64,000 nt of DNA from the NCBI RefSeq assembly GCF_001578105.1, contig NZ_CP014275.1, positions 3,538,501 to 3,602,500 of the forward strand, written 5' to 3'. The notes below the pieces were generated by a model. It was not told the DNA's origin. It was given only the letters and a program-made list of their open reading frames with translations, and did no database searches. The stretch comes from Martelella sp. AD-3 (GTDB lineage Bacteria; Pseudomonadota; Alphaproteobacteria; Rhizobiales; Rhizobiaceae). This document shows positions 1 through 9,408 of the stretch, one piece after another (positions within the stretch are counted from its first letter, which is position 1; each line of letters opens with the position of its first letter). The translations under genes were made by a program, and so were the position numbers.

Positions 1-1233
1 CGGTCCCAAGACCTTTTCCTCGATTGCCGAAACGGCCAGTTCCGGCCGGAGCGCCAGCCGCCCGCCGGCAAAGCCCTCCGGGGAAAGCTTGCCGAGAACG
101 ACATTGGCATCAGTGATCGTGGGTTCCGTGCCGCCGAGACCGTAGGCGGCCGGCCCCGGCGCCGCTCCGGCGCTCTTCGGCCCGACGGCAAGCCTGCCGA
201 GCGTGTCGCGCCGGGCGATTGAGCCGCCGCCAGCCCCGATCTCGACGAGCTCGGTCGTCGGAATGCGCACCGGCAGACCGGACCCCTTGATATCACGCCA
301 GGCGCGCGCCACCTCGAAACGGCGCGCGGTCGCCGGCCGCGCATTCTCCAGAAAGCAGATCTTCGCCGTGGTGCCGCCCATGTCGAAGGCCAGCATTCGG
401 GAAACGCCGACCTCGCGGGCTACCCGCGCGCCGAGCGCGACGCCGCCGGCAGGCCCCGATTCGACCAGACGGATCGGCATGCGCGCGGCCTGATCGACCG
501 TCGTCAGGCCACCGCCCGACAGCATCAGCAGAAATTCGCCGGAAAAGCCGCGCGCGCGCATCGCCGCGTCGAAACGGTTGAGATAGCGCGACATCAGCGG
601 ACGAACATAGGCATTGGCCGCCACGGTCGAAAACCGCTCATATTCACGGATTTCCGGGGAAACTTCGCTCGAAAGACAGATGGTTACGTTCTCGGGCAGG
701 CGGTCCCGCAACCACTCAGCCACCTGCCGCTCATGCGCGTCATTGGCGGTGGCATGAAGAAAGCCGATGGCAACGGCCTCCACCCCGTTTTCGCGCAATC
801 GCGCTGCGATCGCATCAATCTCGCCTTGCTGCGGAACGCGGATGGGATTGCCATAGGCATCCATGCGTTCGTCGACGGTCATCCGCAACTCGCGCGGCAC
901 CAGCGGCGCGGGCAATTCCAGATTGACGTCGTATTGCTCGAAGCGGCGCTCATAACCCATTTCGAGAATGTCGCGGAAACCACTGGTCGTAACCAGAGCC
1001 GTCTTCGCACCGCGCCGCTCGATCAGCGCATTGGTCGCAAGCGTCGTGCCGTGAATGACGGCAGAGACGTCGGAAAAATCCACATTGTTTTCGCAGAGCA
1101 GCGCCAGGCTACCCTCAAGTGCGGCCTTCTCAGGCGCTTCGGGCGTCGTCAGAACCTTCAGAGAGGAGAGGCCGTCGCCCTCCAACACGATATCCGTGAA
1201 AGTTCCGCCAATATCAATTGCTAGTCTAAACAT
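1..1233 (-). CDS. hyuA: Hydantoinase/oxoprolinase A-type protein (5' part; C-terminus beyond the window)
   Basis: The reverse strand is open from an ATG at 1233 to the left edge, giving 411 codons of a family usually near 680 residues, so the C-terminal part is outside the window. HyuA-type subunits are ASKHA-fold enzymes that use ATP to open hydantoin or oxoproline-like rings, normally with a HyuB partner. The protein begins MFRLAIDIGGTFTDIV, the phosphate-binding DIGGTFTD motif, followed by HGTTLATNALIERRGAKTA near residue 60 and ESGPAGGV plus FDMGGTTAK in the middle, all hallmarks of the family. The substrate cannot be assigned and the B subunit is not visible. It lies 296 bp downstream of the BCCT transporter gene on the same strand, separated by a palindromic repeat, so it is probably a separate transcription unit. 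No strong ribosome binding site is visible. Confidence 0.9.
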   Translation of the reverse strand, partial: MFRLAIDIGGTFTDIVLEGDGLSSLKVLTTPEAPEKAALEGSLALLCENNVDFSDVSAVIHGTTLATNALIERRGAKTALVTTSGFRDILEMGYERRFEQYDVNLELPAPLVPRELRMTVDERMDAYGNPIRVPQQGEIDAIAARLRENGVEAVAIGFLHATANDAHERQVAEWLRDRLPENVTICLSSEVSPEIREYERFSTVAANAYVRPLMSRYLNRFDAAMRARGFSGEFLLMLSGGGLTTVDQAARMPIRLVESGPAGGVALGARVAREVGVSRMLAFDMGGTTAKICFLENARPATARRFEVARAWRDIKGSGLPVRIPTTELVEIGAGGGSIARRDTLGRLAVGPKSAGAAPGPAAYGLGGTEPTITDANVVLGKLSPEGFAGGRLALRPELAVSAIEEKVLGP

Positions 1234-1404
1234 AAAATCATTATGTTCGTACTTTTTAGCAAGCGTCAAGAGGAGAAGGGCGGGAGCGCCAGCGGTCGAG
1301 TCATACCAAGAAAAAAAGGGCGAGACCACGCTTGAAACCGGCCTTTTCCCGGCCAGCGTCTCATCAAATAGTAGGGCGGCGGTCCTGCCGGTCCGCCGCC
1401 CTAG

Positions 1405-1507
1405 CGCATCGGCCCGAAAATCGGAATCGATTTTCGGAAAGCACGATGCGTAGATAAAATAGGTTAGAGCGTCCTTTGTGCGTCCGAATGGACGCACGGC
1501 GCTCTAA
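1405..1507 (-). repeat. Composite palindromic intergenic repeat, copy 1
   Basis: Two nested palindromes fill the middle of the 296-bp gap between the BCCT and hydantoinase genes. The first has perfect 10-bp arms around GAAT (1414-1437), enclosed by CGCATC/GATGCG (1405-1410, 1445-1450). The second has outer arms TAGAGCG/CGCTCTA (1465-1471, 1500-1506) and core TGCGTCC-GAAT-GGACGCA (1479-1496). The second palindrome recurs at 11145 and 30238. Read on the minus strand, it lies just after the BCCT stop codon, in the same orientation as the other two copies relative to their upstream genes. The rest of the gap holds nothing I recognise. Confidence 0.8.
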
Positions 1508-1529
1508 TGCGCAAGTCTGCGCGTTTGCC

Positions 1530-3143
1530 CTATCGCGGTTCGCTGTGGAGCCCCTTGAGAATGGCAAAACAGGCGAGCAGCAGCACGATGGTGAACGGGA
1601 ATCCCGTCGACACCGCCATTGCCTGAAGCGCCGTCAGTCCGCCGCCGAGCAGAAGCGCGATCGCGACCAGTCCCTCGAAGCTTGCCCAGAACACGCGCTG
1701 CGGCACCGGCGCATCGACCTTGCCGCCGGCGGTGATGGTGTCGATCACGATCGAGCCCGAGTCCGACGATGTCACGAAGAAGACAATGACAAGGATGATG
1801 CCGATGATCGAGGTGATCGTCGCCAACGGCAGCGCCTCCAGCATGACGAACAGCTTCAGGTCGAGGGGCGCGTTGCCGAGCGCCTCGTAATTGTTGACGA
1901 TGATCTCGCGGATCGCGGTATCGCCGAACACCGTCATCCACACGATCGAGACGACCGACGGAATGATCAGCACGCAGGTGATGAACTCACGCACCGTGCG
2001 GCCGCGCGAAACGCGGGCGATGAACATGCCGACGAAGGGCGACCAGGAAATCCACCATGCCCAGTAGAACGACGTCCAGCCATCCAGGAAGTTCTTGTCG
2101 GTCCGCCCGAACGGATTGGCAAGTTCCGGCAGGTAGCGCGCATAGTCGACGAAGTTCGAGAAAAGTCCGCCGAGAATGGCCAGCGTCGGGCCAACGATGA
2201 TGACAAAGAACAGCAGAATGCCGGCGAGCGCCATGTTGATCATCGACAGCCTCTGCACCCCGGCATCCATGCCGGCAACGACGGAGCCGAGCGCAATGCC
2301 GGTGATCGCGAGGATCAGCAGCACCTTGGAGAGGTCGTCCACGGGAAGGCCGAAAATGTGGTTAAGACCCGCATTCGCCTGTTCTGCGCCGATGCCGAGC
2401 GAGGTGGCAAGGCCGAACAACGTGGCAAGCACGGCGAGCACGTCGATGATATGGCCCGTCCAGCCCCAGACCCGGTCGCCGAAAATCGGGTAGAACACCG
2501 AGCGCATGGCGAGCGGAAGACCCTTGTTATAGGAAAACAGCGCCAGGGCCAGCGCGACGATCGCGTAGATCGCCCAGGGGTGGAGCGCCCAGTGGAAAAT
2601 GGTCGAGGCCATTGCCAGGCTCTTTGCTTCGGCCGGGTTGCCGGGCGCGCCGCCGAGCGGCGCCCAGCTGTCGGCGGTGCCGGCATTTTCGGCGACCGAA
2701 GCCGTGTAGTGGGAGATCGGCTCGGACACGCCGTAGAACATCAGGCCGATGCCCATGCCAGCGGCAAACAGCATCGCGAACCAGCCGGTGTAGGAATAGT
2801 CCGGCGTTGCCTCCGCGCCGCCGAGGCGAATCTTGCCATAGGGCGAGAAGATCAGGAAAATGCCGAGCAGAACGAAGATGTTGCCGGCGATCAGGAAGAA
2901 CCAGTCGAAAGTCGACGTCAGCCAGTCCCGCATGCCGTTGAAAATGGTCGCGGCCTCTTCCTGAAAGGCCAGCGTCGCCAGCACGAAGGCAACAACGGCG
3001 AGACCGGAGATCAGAAAGACCGGATTATGGATGTCCAGCCCGAAGGGACCGATGTTCGTCGTGATATTATCCTGGCCGATCTCGTAATCGGTATCGATAA
3101 TCTCCGTTTCGCCCTCGGGCTCGGGTATCCCCGTGTCGGTCAT
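1530..3143 (-). CDS. BCCT family betaine/choline/carnitine-type transporter
   Basis: A 537-residue secondary transporter of the betaine/choline/carnitine family, which imports quaternary ammonium compounds across the inner membrane, usually for osmoprotection or catabolism. A polar N-terminus of about 35 residues precedes the membrane helices. The glycine stretch GMGIGLMFYGVSEP (129-142) is the form found in sodium-coupled BetP-like carriers, and the family signature with the aromatic box, WTSFYWAWWISWSPF followed by ARVSRGRTVREF, is intact near 356-387. The C-terminal tail is very short, so the long osmosensing extension of BetP is absent; this suggests a transporter not gated by its tail (inference). 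AAGGAG lies just upstream of the ATG. It follows uspA by 63 bp and is probably cotranscribed with it. The stop is 23 bp from the palindromic repeat. Exact substrate unknown. Confidence 0.93.
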   Translation of the reverse strand: MTDTGIPEPEGETEIIDTDYEIGQDNITTNIGPFGLDIHNPVFLISGLAVVAFVLATLAFQEEAATIFNGMRDWLTSTFDWFFLIAGNIFVLLGIFLIFSPYGKIRLGGAEATPDYSYTGWFAMLFAAGMGIGLMFYGVSEPISHYTASVAENAGTADSWAPLGGAPGNPAEAKSLAMASTIFHWALHPWAIYAIVALALALFSYNKGLPLAMRSVFYPIFGDRVWGWTGHIIDVLAVLATLFGLATSLGIGAEQANAGLNHIFGLPVDDLSKVLLILAITGIALGSVVAGMDAGVQRLSMINMALAGILLFFVIIVGPTLAILGGLFSNFVDYARYLPELANPFGRTDKNFLDGWTSFYWAWWISWSPFVGMFIARVSRGRTVREFITCVLIIPSVVSIVWMTVFGDTAIREIIVNNYEALGNAPLDLKLFVMLEALPLATITSIIGIILVIVFFVTSSDSGSIVIDTITAGGKVDAPVPQRVFWASFEGLVAIALLLGGGLTALQAMAVSTGFPFTIVLLLACFAILKGLHSEPR

Positions 3144-3206
3144 AAAAAATCTCCTTGTTTTGCAATCGTTTCGCGCCTAACCGGATCAATCCGGGCAGTC
3201 GCGGCG

Positions 3207-3623
3207 TCAGCCGCGAACCAGGAATACCGATGCGTCGGTATGGGTGGCGAGCTGGCCGCCGTGCGAATGCATGAAGTGATCCGCGAGATTGGGCACGTGG
3301 GTGGCCATGATCACCAGATCGCAACCGCTGTCGTCCACCGCGCGGGCAAGCGACCGGTTGAGATCAACCGCAGGGTCGTGCGCGATGACGGTACGGCTAT
3401 CGGTTGAAATGCCGTAACGGGCGGATTGTTCCCCGGCAAAAGCCTTGAGCTTTGCCTCGAATTCCCTGGGATTGTGGCCGAGTGCGCCAGGCGCCGAAGA
3501 GGTCACGCCGACATAAGTGACGGGCGCGCCATAGAGTTTCGCGATTTCGGCCGTCGTGTTGAGCGCGCGCGTCAGCTTGTCGGCATGCGCAAGGTCGACG
3601 GGCACCATGATTTTCTTGAACAT
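3207..3623 (-). CDS. Universal stress protein (UspA) family protein
   Basis: A complete 138-residue single-domain Usp protein starting MFKKIMVPVDLAH, the usual first beta strand and Asp of the family, and ending DASVFLVRG. The nucleotide-binding signature G-2X-G-9X-G(S/T) expected near the C-terminus is replaced by MATHVPNLADHFMHSHGG, with only part of the glycine pattern, so ATP binding is doubtful. It sits directly upstream of the BCCT transporter gene on the same strand (63-bp gap). Usp proteins encoded with compatible-solute transporters, such as TeaD with the TeaABC ectoine TRAP system, can modulate transport; a similar role here is inference. The start is supported by GAAGGA about 11 bp upstream. 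Confidence 0.9.
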   Translation of the reverse strand: MFKKIMVPVDLAHADKLTRALNTTAEIAKLYGAPVTYVGVTSSAPGALGHNPREFEAKLKAFAGEQSARYGISTDSRTVIAHDPAVDLNRSLARAVDDSGCDLVIMATHVPNLADHFMHSHGGQLATHTDASVFLVRG

Positions 3624-3916
3624 GTTGAACTACGGTCCTTCACCGTTTGCGGGCTTGCCGACCCGCATCTTTCCTTCCTCTTCTGCCGCGCCTACGGTGG
3701 CGGGCCGGTACGGCTCGACAAAGCCGGACACGAAAATGCCATATTTCGCCTAACATCGCCAAAACCGCCATGCAAATCAACCCTGTCCCCGCCTGGCGGG
3801 CCGTCGCAAGCGCTCGGCGTCAGGGCCAGACAGGCTCCAGCGCCGCCAGGACAGGGCGTTGCGCCCGGCTGGAAGGCCCGGAAAACGACCGCGAAACCGA
3901 GAGCGAAGACAGCATC
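3624..3916. other. Intergenic region between uspA and the ABC exporter
   Basis: About 290 bp without a credible gene. It must hold the promoter of the uspA-BCCT pair, reading leftward, but no convincing -35/-10 pair stands out. A 114-codon frame on the minus strand crosses the exporter's stop and terminator and is not credible. Confidence 0.5.
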
Positions 3917-3951
3917 AAAAAAGCCCCACCGCGTCGTGCGATGAGGCTTCT
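3917..3951 (-). terminator. Rho-independent terminator of the ABC exporter gene
   Basis: On the minus strand an imperfect stem, AAGCCTCA pairing with TGGGGCTT (one G-U pair) with further pairing inside, is followed by six T residues (3922-3917). It starts 24 bp after the exporter stop codon, as expected for an intrinsic terminator of that gene. Confidence 0.7.
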
Positions 3952-3974
3952 TGGCATCGGCAGGGAGGCGAGGC

Positions 3975-5801
3975 TCAAGCCTCTTCGAGCTGCGGCAGGA
4001 TCTGCAACTCGTAGAGACGGCGATAAGGGCCGTCATGGCCGAGCAGGTCGCGCTGGGGACCTTGTTCGAGGATTTTGCCGTTCTCGAGCACGACGATATT
4101 GTCAGCCGAGGTGATGGTCGCCAGACGGTGGGCGATCACGATCGTCGTGCGGTTCTTCGTCAGCCGCGCGAGCGCGTCCTGAACGAGGGATTCGGCATAG
4201 GAATCAAGCGCGCTGGTGGCCTCATCGAGGATCAGGATATCGGCGTTGCGCAACATGGCGCGGGCAATTGCCAGGCGCTGCTTCTGTCCGCCGGAAAGAT
4301 TGCCGCCGTTCTCGCCGACAAACGAATCATAGCCATTGCCCATGTTCATGATGAAGTCATGCGCATGCGCAGCCTTGGCCGCCTCGATGATTTCCTCTTC
4401 CGTGGCGCCCTGTCGTCCGAGCGCCAGGTTTTCCCGCACCGTGCCGTTGAACAGGAACGTATCCTGGCCGACATAGGACATGTGGGCGCGCAGCGATTCG
4501 AAGGAAACCTGCCTGAGATCGAGGCCGTTGACCGTGATTGTTCCTTCATCCGGATCGAACATGCGCATCACGAGATTGATGATCGTCGACTTGCCGCCGC
4601 CGGACGCGCCCACCAGAGCCGTGGTCTTGCCCGCGGGAAAGACCAGATTCAGGTTCTTGAACAGCGGTTTGTTGGCGTCGTAGGAGAAACCAACATCGTC
4701 GAAAACGATCTCGCCGCCGCCGGGCGGCACCGGCTGTGCGTTCTCAGCCTCCGTCAGCATGATTGGATGATCCTTGAGTTCATACATCATCCTCACGCCG
4801 ACCAGGGCGGATTCGAGATTGACACGCATGCGCGCCAGCCGCTTGGCAGGTTCATAGGCAAGCAGCAGCGCCGTGATGAAAGACATCAGCTCGCCGGGCG
4901 TCTGGTCGCCACCGACGACCCAAAGGCCGCTCAGCGCAATGACACCGGCAATTGCCAAACCGGACAGCGTTTCCATGATCGGGCTTGTTGCAGCCGAAAG
5001 CCTGGCGATGCTGTTGGCGCGATGTTCCACCTGCGTGACCTGCAGGTCCATACGCTCGCGCATATGCTGTTCCAGGCCGAACGCCTTGATGATGCGCACG
5101 CCGGTCGAAGCTTCCTGCACGCTTTCGATGATCTTGGCGAAAGCGGTCAGCTCCTGATGCATGATTTCCCGGACTTTTTTCGTCAGATAGCGAACGCCGA
5201 TAAAGGCTGCCGGTCCGAGGATGAAGGAAATGAGCGAAAGCGCCGGCTGCTGGATGAACATCACGATCACCAGCCCGATCAGCGAGAACAGATCACGGAT
5301 AGCCGAGGTCAGGATCAAGTCCATGGCCGTCCGCGCAGCCTGGGCGTTGTTGGTCAGGCGCATGACCAGATCGGAGGACGGGAACCGGATGAAGAAGTTG
5401 AGGTCCTGCTGCAGAATCCGACTGAAGATGCTGCTCTGCGTCTTGGCAATGATATTGTTGCCGGCCTTGCTGAGGATCACGATCTGGAAATAGGTCGCGA
5501 TGCCCTTGACGATGAAGATCAACGCGACGCCGGCGGCAAGCATGAACATGCGGTTCATGTTCTGGGAGACCACCGTCTCGTTGACGATGTCCTTCATGAT
5601 CCAGGCACTGAGCGAAGTCATGCCTGCAACGATTAGCATTGCCACGGTTGCAAGCGCATACCAGGGCGCCTGGTCTCGGAGGTTCTCCGACAAAAGACGA
5701 TAAAGCAGGCTGCGGTTCGCTCTTGGAAGGAACCGCGCCGCCAGCGCGTTGAGCAAACCGGCAAAGGGCTTGGATAGCTGCATGGGGATCCGCATTTCCA
5801 T
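3975..5801 (-). CDS. ABC exporter, fused membrane and ATPase domains (MsbA-like)
   Basis: A 608-residue half-transporter of the type IV ABC exporter fold: an N-terminal transmembrane domain of about six helices (roughly 45-320) joined to one nucleotide-binding domain. Walker A GASGGGKST (398-406), signature LSGGQ (502-506), Walker B with ILILDEATSALD (522-533) and the switch histidine in IVIAHRLAT are all present, so it should be an active homodimer. The overall look is that of MsbA and multidrug/lipid exporters, but the cargo cannot be read from sequence. It follows the beta-mannosidase gene by 165 bp on the same strand; a functional link is unproven. A GGAGG lies 12 bp before the chosen ATG; the in-frame ATG six codons later is possible. 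Confidence 0.92.
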   Translation of the reverse strand: MEMRIPMQLSKPFAGLLNALAARFLPRANRSLLYRLLSENLRDQAPWYALATVAMLIVAGMTSLSAWIMKDIVNETVVSQNMNRMFMLAAGVALIFIVKGIATYFQIVILSKAGNNIIAKTQSSIFSRILQQDLNFFIRFPSSDLVMRLTNNAQAARTAMDLILTSAIRDLFSLIGLVIVMFIQQPALSLISFILGPAAFIGVRYLTKKVREIMHQELTAFAKIIESVQEASTGVRIIKAFGLEQHMRERMDLQVTQVEHRANSIARLSAATSPIMETLSGLAIAGVIALSGLWVVGGDQTPGELMSFITALLLAYEPAKRLARMRVNLESALVGVRMMYELKDHPIMLTEAENAQPVPPGGGEIVFDDVGFSYDANKPLFKNLNLVFPAGKTTALVGASGGGKSTIINLVMRMFDPDEGTITVNGLDLRQVSFESLRAHMSYVGQDTFLFNGTVRENLALGRQGATEEEIIEAAKAAHAHDFIMNMGNGYDSFVGENGGNLSGGQKQRLAIARAMLRNADILILDEATSALDSYAESLVQDALARLTKNRTTIVIAHRLATITSADNIVVLENGKILEQGPQRDLLGHDGPYRRLYELQILPQLEEA

Positions 5802-5966
5802 ATAGGTTCGTGGCCTCCGTTCTTCGAAGGGACGGCGCTTGTCTCAGCGTCGCGGTCCCTGATCGGCCTCGGCGCGAGAGCAATAGGGCAAACGGCCCGC
5901 AAGAGCAAGCCTTCGTTTGTCCGCCCTGTTGCCGCCGTGACCCGGTCATGGCGAAGGCAGCCTCTC

Positions 5967-8408
5967 TCAACCGCGCAGATAGCTCACGTCTGCCGTGCCG
6001 CCTTGCGGAAGATGCGACTGCCGCCTGCGGCGTACGGTAATCGTCTTCGCCACGCCGGGCAGCAGCGTGAAGCAATTGTCCGAGTAGACGTCGTCGCCGC
6101 CGTGGTCATAGGTCACGTAGAGGGCCGGACGGTCGCTGGTCAGCGTGATACGGCGCGTACCGTCGCCAAGCATCTCGACCGCTGTCGCGATCTCGGGCTC
6201 GGCAAAGCGATAGGCCTTGGGCCTTTGCGGCAGATACTCGTTCGCGCCGAGAACATTGCCTGCCGCATCCTGCCAGTCGAAGACGAGGAAGGCGCCGTCT
6301 TCCAGCGTCTCCTCGTGAATGCGCGCAACCTCGACAACGCTCCGGGCCTTGGCCCTCACCGGATAGACGCCAGTTTCCGTCACTTTGCCGGACGCCGCGT
6401 TGACGCTTGAAAGCCGCACGGTGATCGGAACGTCTACCATCGCGTCGGAAACCGCGAGCAGCGTGATCGCCCCGGTCTCGGCATCAGGTTGTGCCGTCAC
6501 CAGAAGATCGGCGAAGAAACGGCGGGCGAGATACTGCGTCGCCTTCCAGCCGCCGCCATATTCGAGACTCGACCAGCTTGCCACCGGCCAGGTGTCATTC
6601 AACTGCCAGAACAGCGTGCCCATCGTGCGCGGCCGGTTGGAACGCCAGAACTCGATTGCCGTCTTCATCGCCAGTCCCTGGCTTAGCTGGCTCAGATAAA
6701 CCATATCCTCGAAACTGTCGGGAAAGCGAAAGTAGCGGGCGATGGTTTCAACGATCCGGCTGTTGCCGCCCTCATTGCGCTGGTGAACGTCCATGACCGC
6801 CGAGGAGACGTTGCGGTCGAGCGCCTCGGTGAAGCTTTCGATCACGCGCATGGAAGGGAAGGACTGGAAGCCGAATTCCGAGCAGAAGCGCGGGCGAACG
6901 CTGCGGTAATGCTCGAAATCCTTGGCCGAATGCCAGACATCCCAGAAATGCATGTCGCCGGAAGTATCCACATGCCAGCCGTCGCCGAAATCAAGACGGC
7001 CGACCGAGGGCGAAGAGGGCCGGAAGGGCAGGCCGAGGTCCTCGTCTTCCACCGCTTCTTCCAGAACGTGATTCAGCCGGTCGTATATCGCCAGGTAGCG
7101 GTCGCGGTTTTCAAGGCTCTCCCTGTACCAGGTCAGCGCGCCGACAAGCTCGTTGTCGCCGCACCACAACGCCATTGCCGCAAAGCGGGAAAGCCGGCGC
7201 AGCTGCTGGCGCGCCTCCTTGCGCACGAGTTCGAGAAACGGACGCTCGTGGGCGGGATAGAGATTGCAGGCGAACATGAAGTCGTGCCAGATCATCAGGC
7301 CGAGTTCGTCGCACAGTTCATAGAACCAGTCGGCCTCATACTGGCCGCCGCCCCAGATGCGGATCATGTTCATATTGGCTTCGACCGCCGAGACCAGCAG
7401 GTCGCGCACCTGTTCCTTCGAGGCGCGTTCGGGCAGCGCGTCGCCCGGGATCCAGTTCGCGCCCTTCATGAAGATCTCGCGGCCGTTGACCCTGAAGGCA
7501 AAGCGGTTGCCGATCGCGTCGGCGTCGGTCAGAAGCTCGACATCGCGAAGGCCGATGCGGAATTCCCGTTTCTGTCCGCCGAGCGAAACGGCAAGGTCGT
7601 AAAAGGCCTGCTCCCCCTGGCCCGCCGGCCACCACAGACGCGGATGGTCCATCTTCACGGTGACGCGGACGCGGTTTTCGCCCGGATAGGCGCGAAGCGT
7701 GGCCCTCTCCTCATGGCCGTCGATCGCGACCGCCGCCTCTTCCACCGCCGGAGCGAAGGCAAAGGCGTGCAGCGTCACGTCCAGCTCGACCGCGCCTTCC
7801 GTGTGGCGCTGGCGGATGGCGACGTCATCCAGGCGCAGGTGGCCGGTGCGGACCAGCGTGATATCGCCGTAAAACCCGAGCGGGCAGAGCGCGATTCCCC
7901 AGTCCCAGCCGCCATGGCACTGCGCCTTGCGCAGGAAATTGAGATGGCCGATGCGGCTGTTGGCCGTATACGGCATCGGAAACTCGGACTGCCGCGCCCG
8001 CTTTTCAGCCTCCAGCGAATTGGAGTGAAACACGACCTCGATCACGTTCCCTCCCTCATTGAGAAGAGTGGTCACGTCGAAATCATAGCGCAGGAACTGG
8101 CTCTCGCAGCGACCGGCGCGCCTGCCATTGACGAAAACCTCGGCCAGGCAGTCCACGCTGTCGAAGCGGAGGGTAAAATAACCGTCTTGCAGATGTTCGA
8201 GATCGAAAGACCGCCGCGCGGTCCAGACCGAGCGATGGACCCAATCCGTCCTCGTCTCGTTGTCGCGCCAGTAGGGATCCTCTATCTTGCCCGCGGCAAG
8301 CAGGGCGGAGTGGATGTCGCCCGGAACCGCAAGCGGGACGGCGATTTCCGCCTCTTCACATGTTGCCGTCCAGCCGTCATTGAGGTTCAGTCTCGCTGCT
8401 TCTGTCAT
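5967..8408 (-). CDS. Beta-mannosidase, glycoside hydrolase family 2
   Basis: An 813-residue glycoside hydrolase of the GH2 beta-mannosidase type, which releases terminal beta-linked mannose from oligosaccharides. The N-terminal jelly-roll domain (about 1-190, with PGDIHSALLAAG and DWVHRSVWTARR) is followed by an immunoglobulin-like domain and a TIM barrel (about 290-620). The acid/base is E420 in LWCGDNE and the nucleophile is E511 in RFCSEFGFQSFPS; both are intact. KGANWIPGDALPER and MNMIRIWGGGQYE are also typical. No signal peptide is visible, so it should act in the cytoplasm on imported disaccharides or short oligomers. It is the first gene on this strand in the local group; no mannoside transporter is adjacent apart from the downstream exporter-type ABC protein. 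Confidence 0.93.
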   Translation of the reverse strand: MTEAARLNLNDGWTATCEEAEIAVPLAVPGDIHSALLAAGKIEDPYWRDNETRTDWVHRSVWTARRSFDLEHLQDGYFTLRFDSVDCLAEVFVNGRRAGRCESQFLRYDFDVTTLLNEGGNVIEVVFHSNSLEAEKRARQSEFPMPYTANSRIGHLNFLRKAQCHGGWDWGIALCPLGFYGDITLVRTGHLRLDDVAIRQRHTEGAVELDVTLHAFAFAPAVEEAAVAIDGHEERATLRAYPGENRVRVTVKMDHPRLWWPAGQGEQAFYDLAVSLGGQKREFRIGLRDVELLTDADAIGNRFAFRVNGREIFMKGANWIPGDALPERASKEQVRDLLVSAVEANMNMIRIWGGGQYEADWFYELCDELGLMIWHDFMFACNLYPAHERPFLELVRKEARQQLRRLSRFAAMALWCGDNELVGALTWYRESLENRDRYLAIYDRLNHVLEEAVEDEDLGLPFRPSSPSVGRLDFGDGWHVDTSGDMHFWDVWHSAKDFEHYRSVRPRFCSEFGFQSFPSMRVIESFTEALDRNVSSAVMDVHQRNEGGNSRIVETIARYFRFPDSFEDMVYLSQLSQGLAMKTAIEFWRSNRPRTMGTLFWQLNDTWPVASWSSLEYGGGWKATQYLARRFFADLLVTAQPDAETGAITLLAVSDAMVDVPITVRLSSVNAASGKVTETGVYPVRAKARSVVEVARIHEETLEDGAFLVFDWQDAAGNVLGANEYLPQRPKAYRFAEPEIATAVEMLGDGTRRITLTSDRPALYVTYDHGGDDVYSDNCFTLLPGVAKTITVRRRRQSHLPQGGTADVSYLRG

Positions 8409-8616
8409 GATGCTCCGTCCCGTTTCCTGCCGCTCGGTCTGCGCTTCTCGGCGATGACGGCTCTTCTTTTAATCCATTTAAAGGTTTGCGCGAACCGGCA
8501 TTTCGCTGCGATTGCCGAAATTTTAACCGGCCGGGCGCGTCCTTTGACAATAGTGGTTTGACGCAGGCCGCGCGGCGATGCACTCTCGTCGGCATTCTTC
8601 ACGTGCAAGCGCCATC

Positions 8617-9375
8617 ATGAAAAAAAAGTCCCTGTTCATCGCCCTCCTCGTCATCGCCTCGGTCTTTGCCGCAACGCGTCCCGCCTCCGCCGAGACGGTC
8701 AATGTCGCCGTAGCCGCCAATTTCACGGCGGCGGCCGAGGAGATTGCCGCCCTCTTTGCCGCGGAGACCGGGCATGAGGCGGTTCTCAGCTTCGGCTCAA
8801 CCGGCAGGCTCTACGCCCAGATCCTGCACGGCGCGCCGTTTTCCGTCCTTCTCGCCGCCGACCAGGAGCGACCGCGCCTTGCCGTCGAGGCCGGGCTTGC
8901 GCTTGCCGACAGCCGCTTCACCTATGCGCTGGGCGCGCTGGTGCTCTTCAGCGCCAAGGAAGACCTTTTCGAGGATGGCAGCATTCTGGAACGGCCCGCC
9001 GATTTCAACCGTGTCGCCGTCGCCAATCCGGCCTCCGCGCCCTATGGCGCTGCCGCCGTTGAAACGCTTGAAGCCCTGAAGCTCTACAACAGGCTGAAGG
9101 ACCGGATCGTGCAGGGCGAGAACATCACCCAGGCCTTTCAATTCGTGGCAACCGGCAACGCCGATATCGGCTTCGTCGCTCTCTCCCAGGTTGCCGGACG
9201 TGAAGGTGGATCGCGCTGGCGGGTGCCGCAGGATCTCTACAAGCCGATCGCCCAGGATGCCGTGCTTCTGAAATCCGGCGCGGATAATCCGGCGGCGGTT
9301 TCGTTCATGGCGTTTCTGAAAAGCGACGCCGCACACAAAATAGTCCAGAACCACGGCTACCAGATCGCCCCGTGA
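8617..9375 (+). CDS. modA: Molybdate ABC transporter, periplasmic binding protein
   Basis: A 252-residue periplasmic molybdate-binding protein. The chosen ATG gives a clean signal peptide MKKKSLFIALLVIASVFAAT ending in PASA, with cleavage before ETVNVAVA; a longer frame from 8578 adds 13 polar residues before the signal and is less likely. Neither start has a strong Shine-Dalgarno sequence. The mature part has the ModA pattern: AVAANFTAAAEEIA, LSFGSTGRLYAQI (oxyanion-contacting SerThr region), NPASAPYG and GNADIGFVALSQV. It delivers molybdate (or tungstate) to ModB-ModC for molybdenum cofactor enzymes. It is the first gene of modABC, 33 bp before modB. No modE is in the window. Confidence 0.95.
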   Translation: MKKKSLFIALLVIASVFAATRPASAETVNVAVAANFTAAAEEIAALFAAETGHEAVLSFGSTGRLYAQILHGAPFSVLLAADQERPRLAVEAGLALADSRFTYALGALVLFSAKEDLFEDGSILERPADFNRVAVANPASAPYGAAAVETLEALKLYNRLKDRIVQGENITQAFQFVATGNADIGFVALSQVAGREGGSRWRVPQDLYKPIAQDAVLLKSGADNPAAVSFMAFLKSDAAHKIVQNHGYQIAP

Positions 9376-9408
9376 TTCCCGAGGTTACCGGCAGAGCAAG
9401 GAGGAGAG

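Noticed and set aside
1476..3407. 643-codon frame antisense to the BCCT gene
   Set aside because: Rich in Arg, Asp, His and Gln with no domain; a typical shadow frame in high-GC DNA opposite a well-supported transporter gene.
3692..4036. 114-codon minus-strand frame with one hydrophobic stretch after the ABC exporter
   Set aside because: It overlaps the exporter's 3' end and runs through its terminator; no ribosome binding site and no homology seen.
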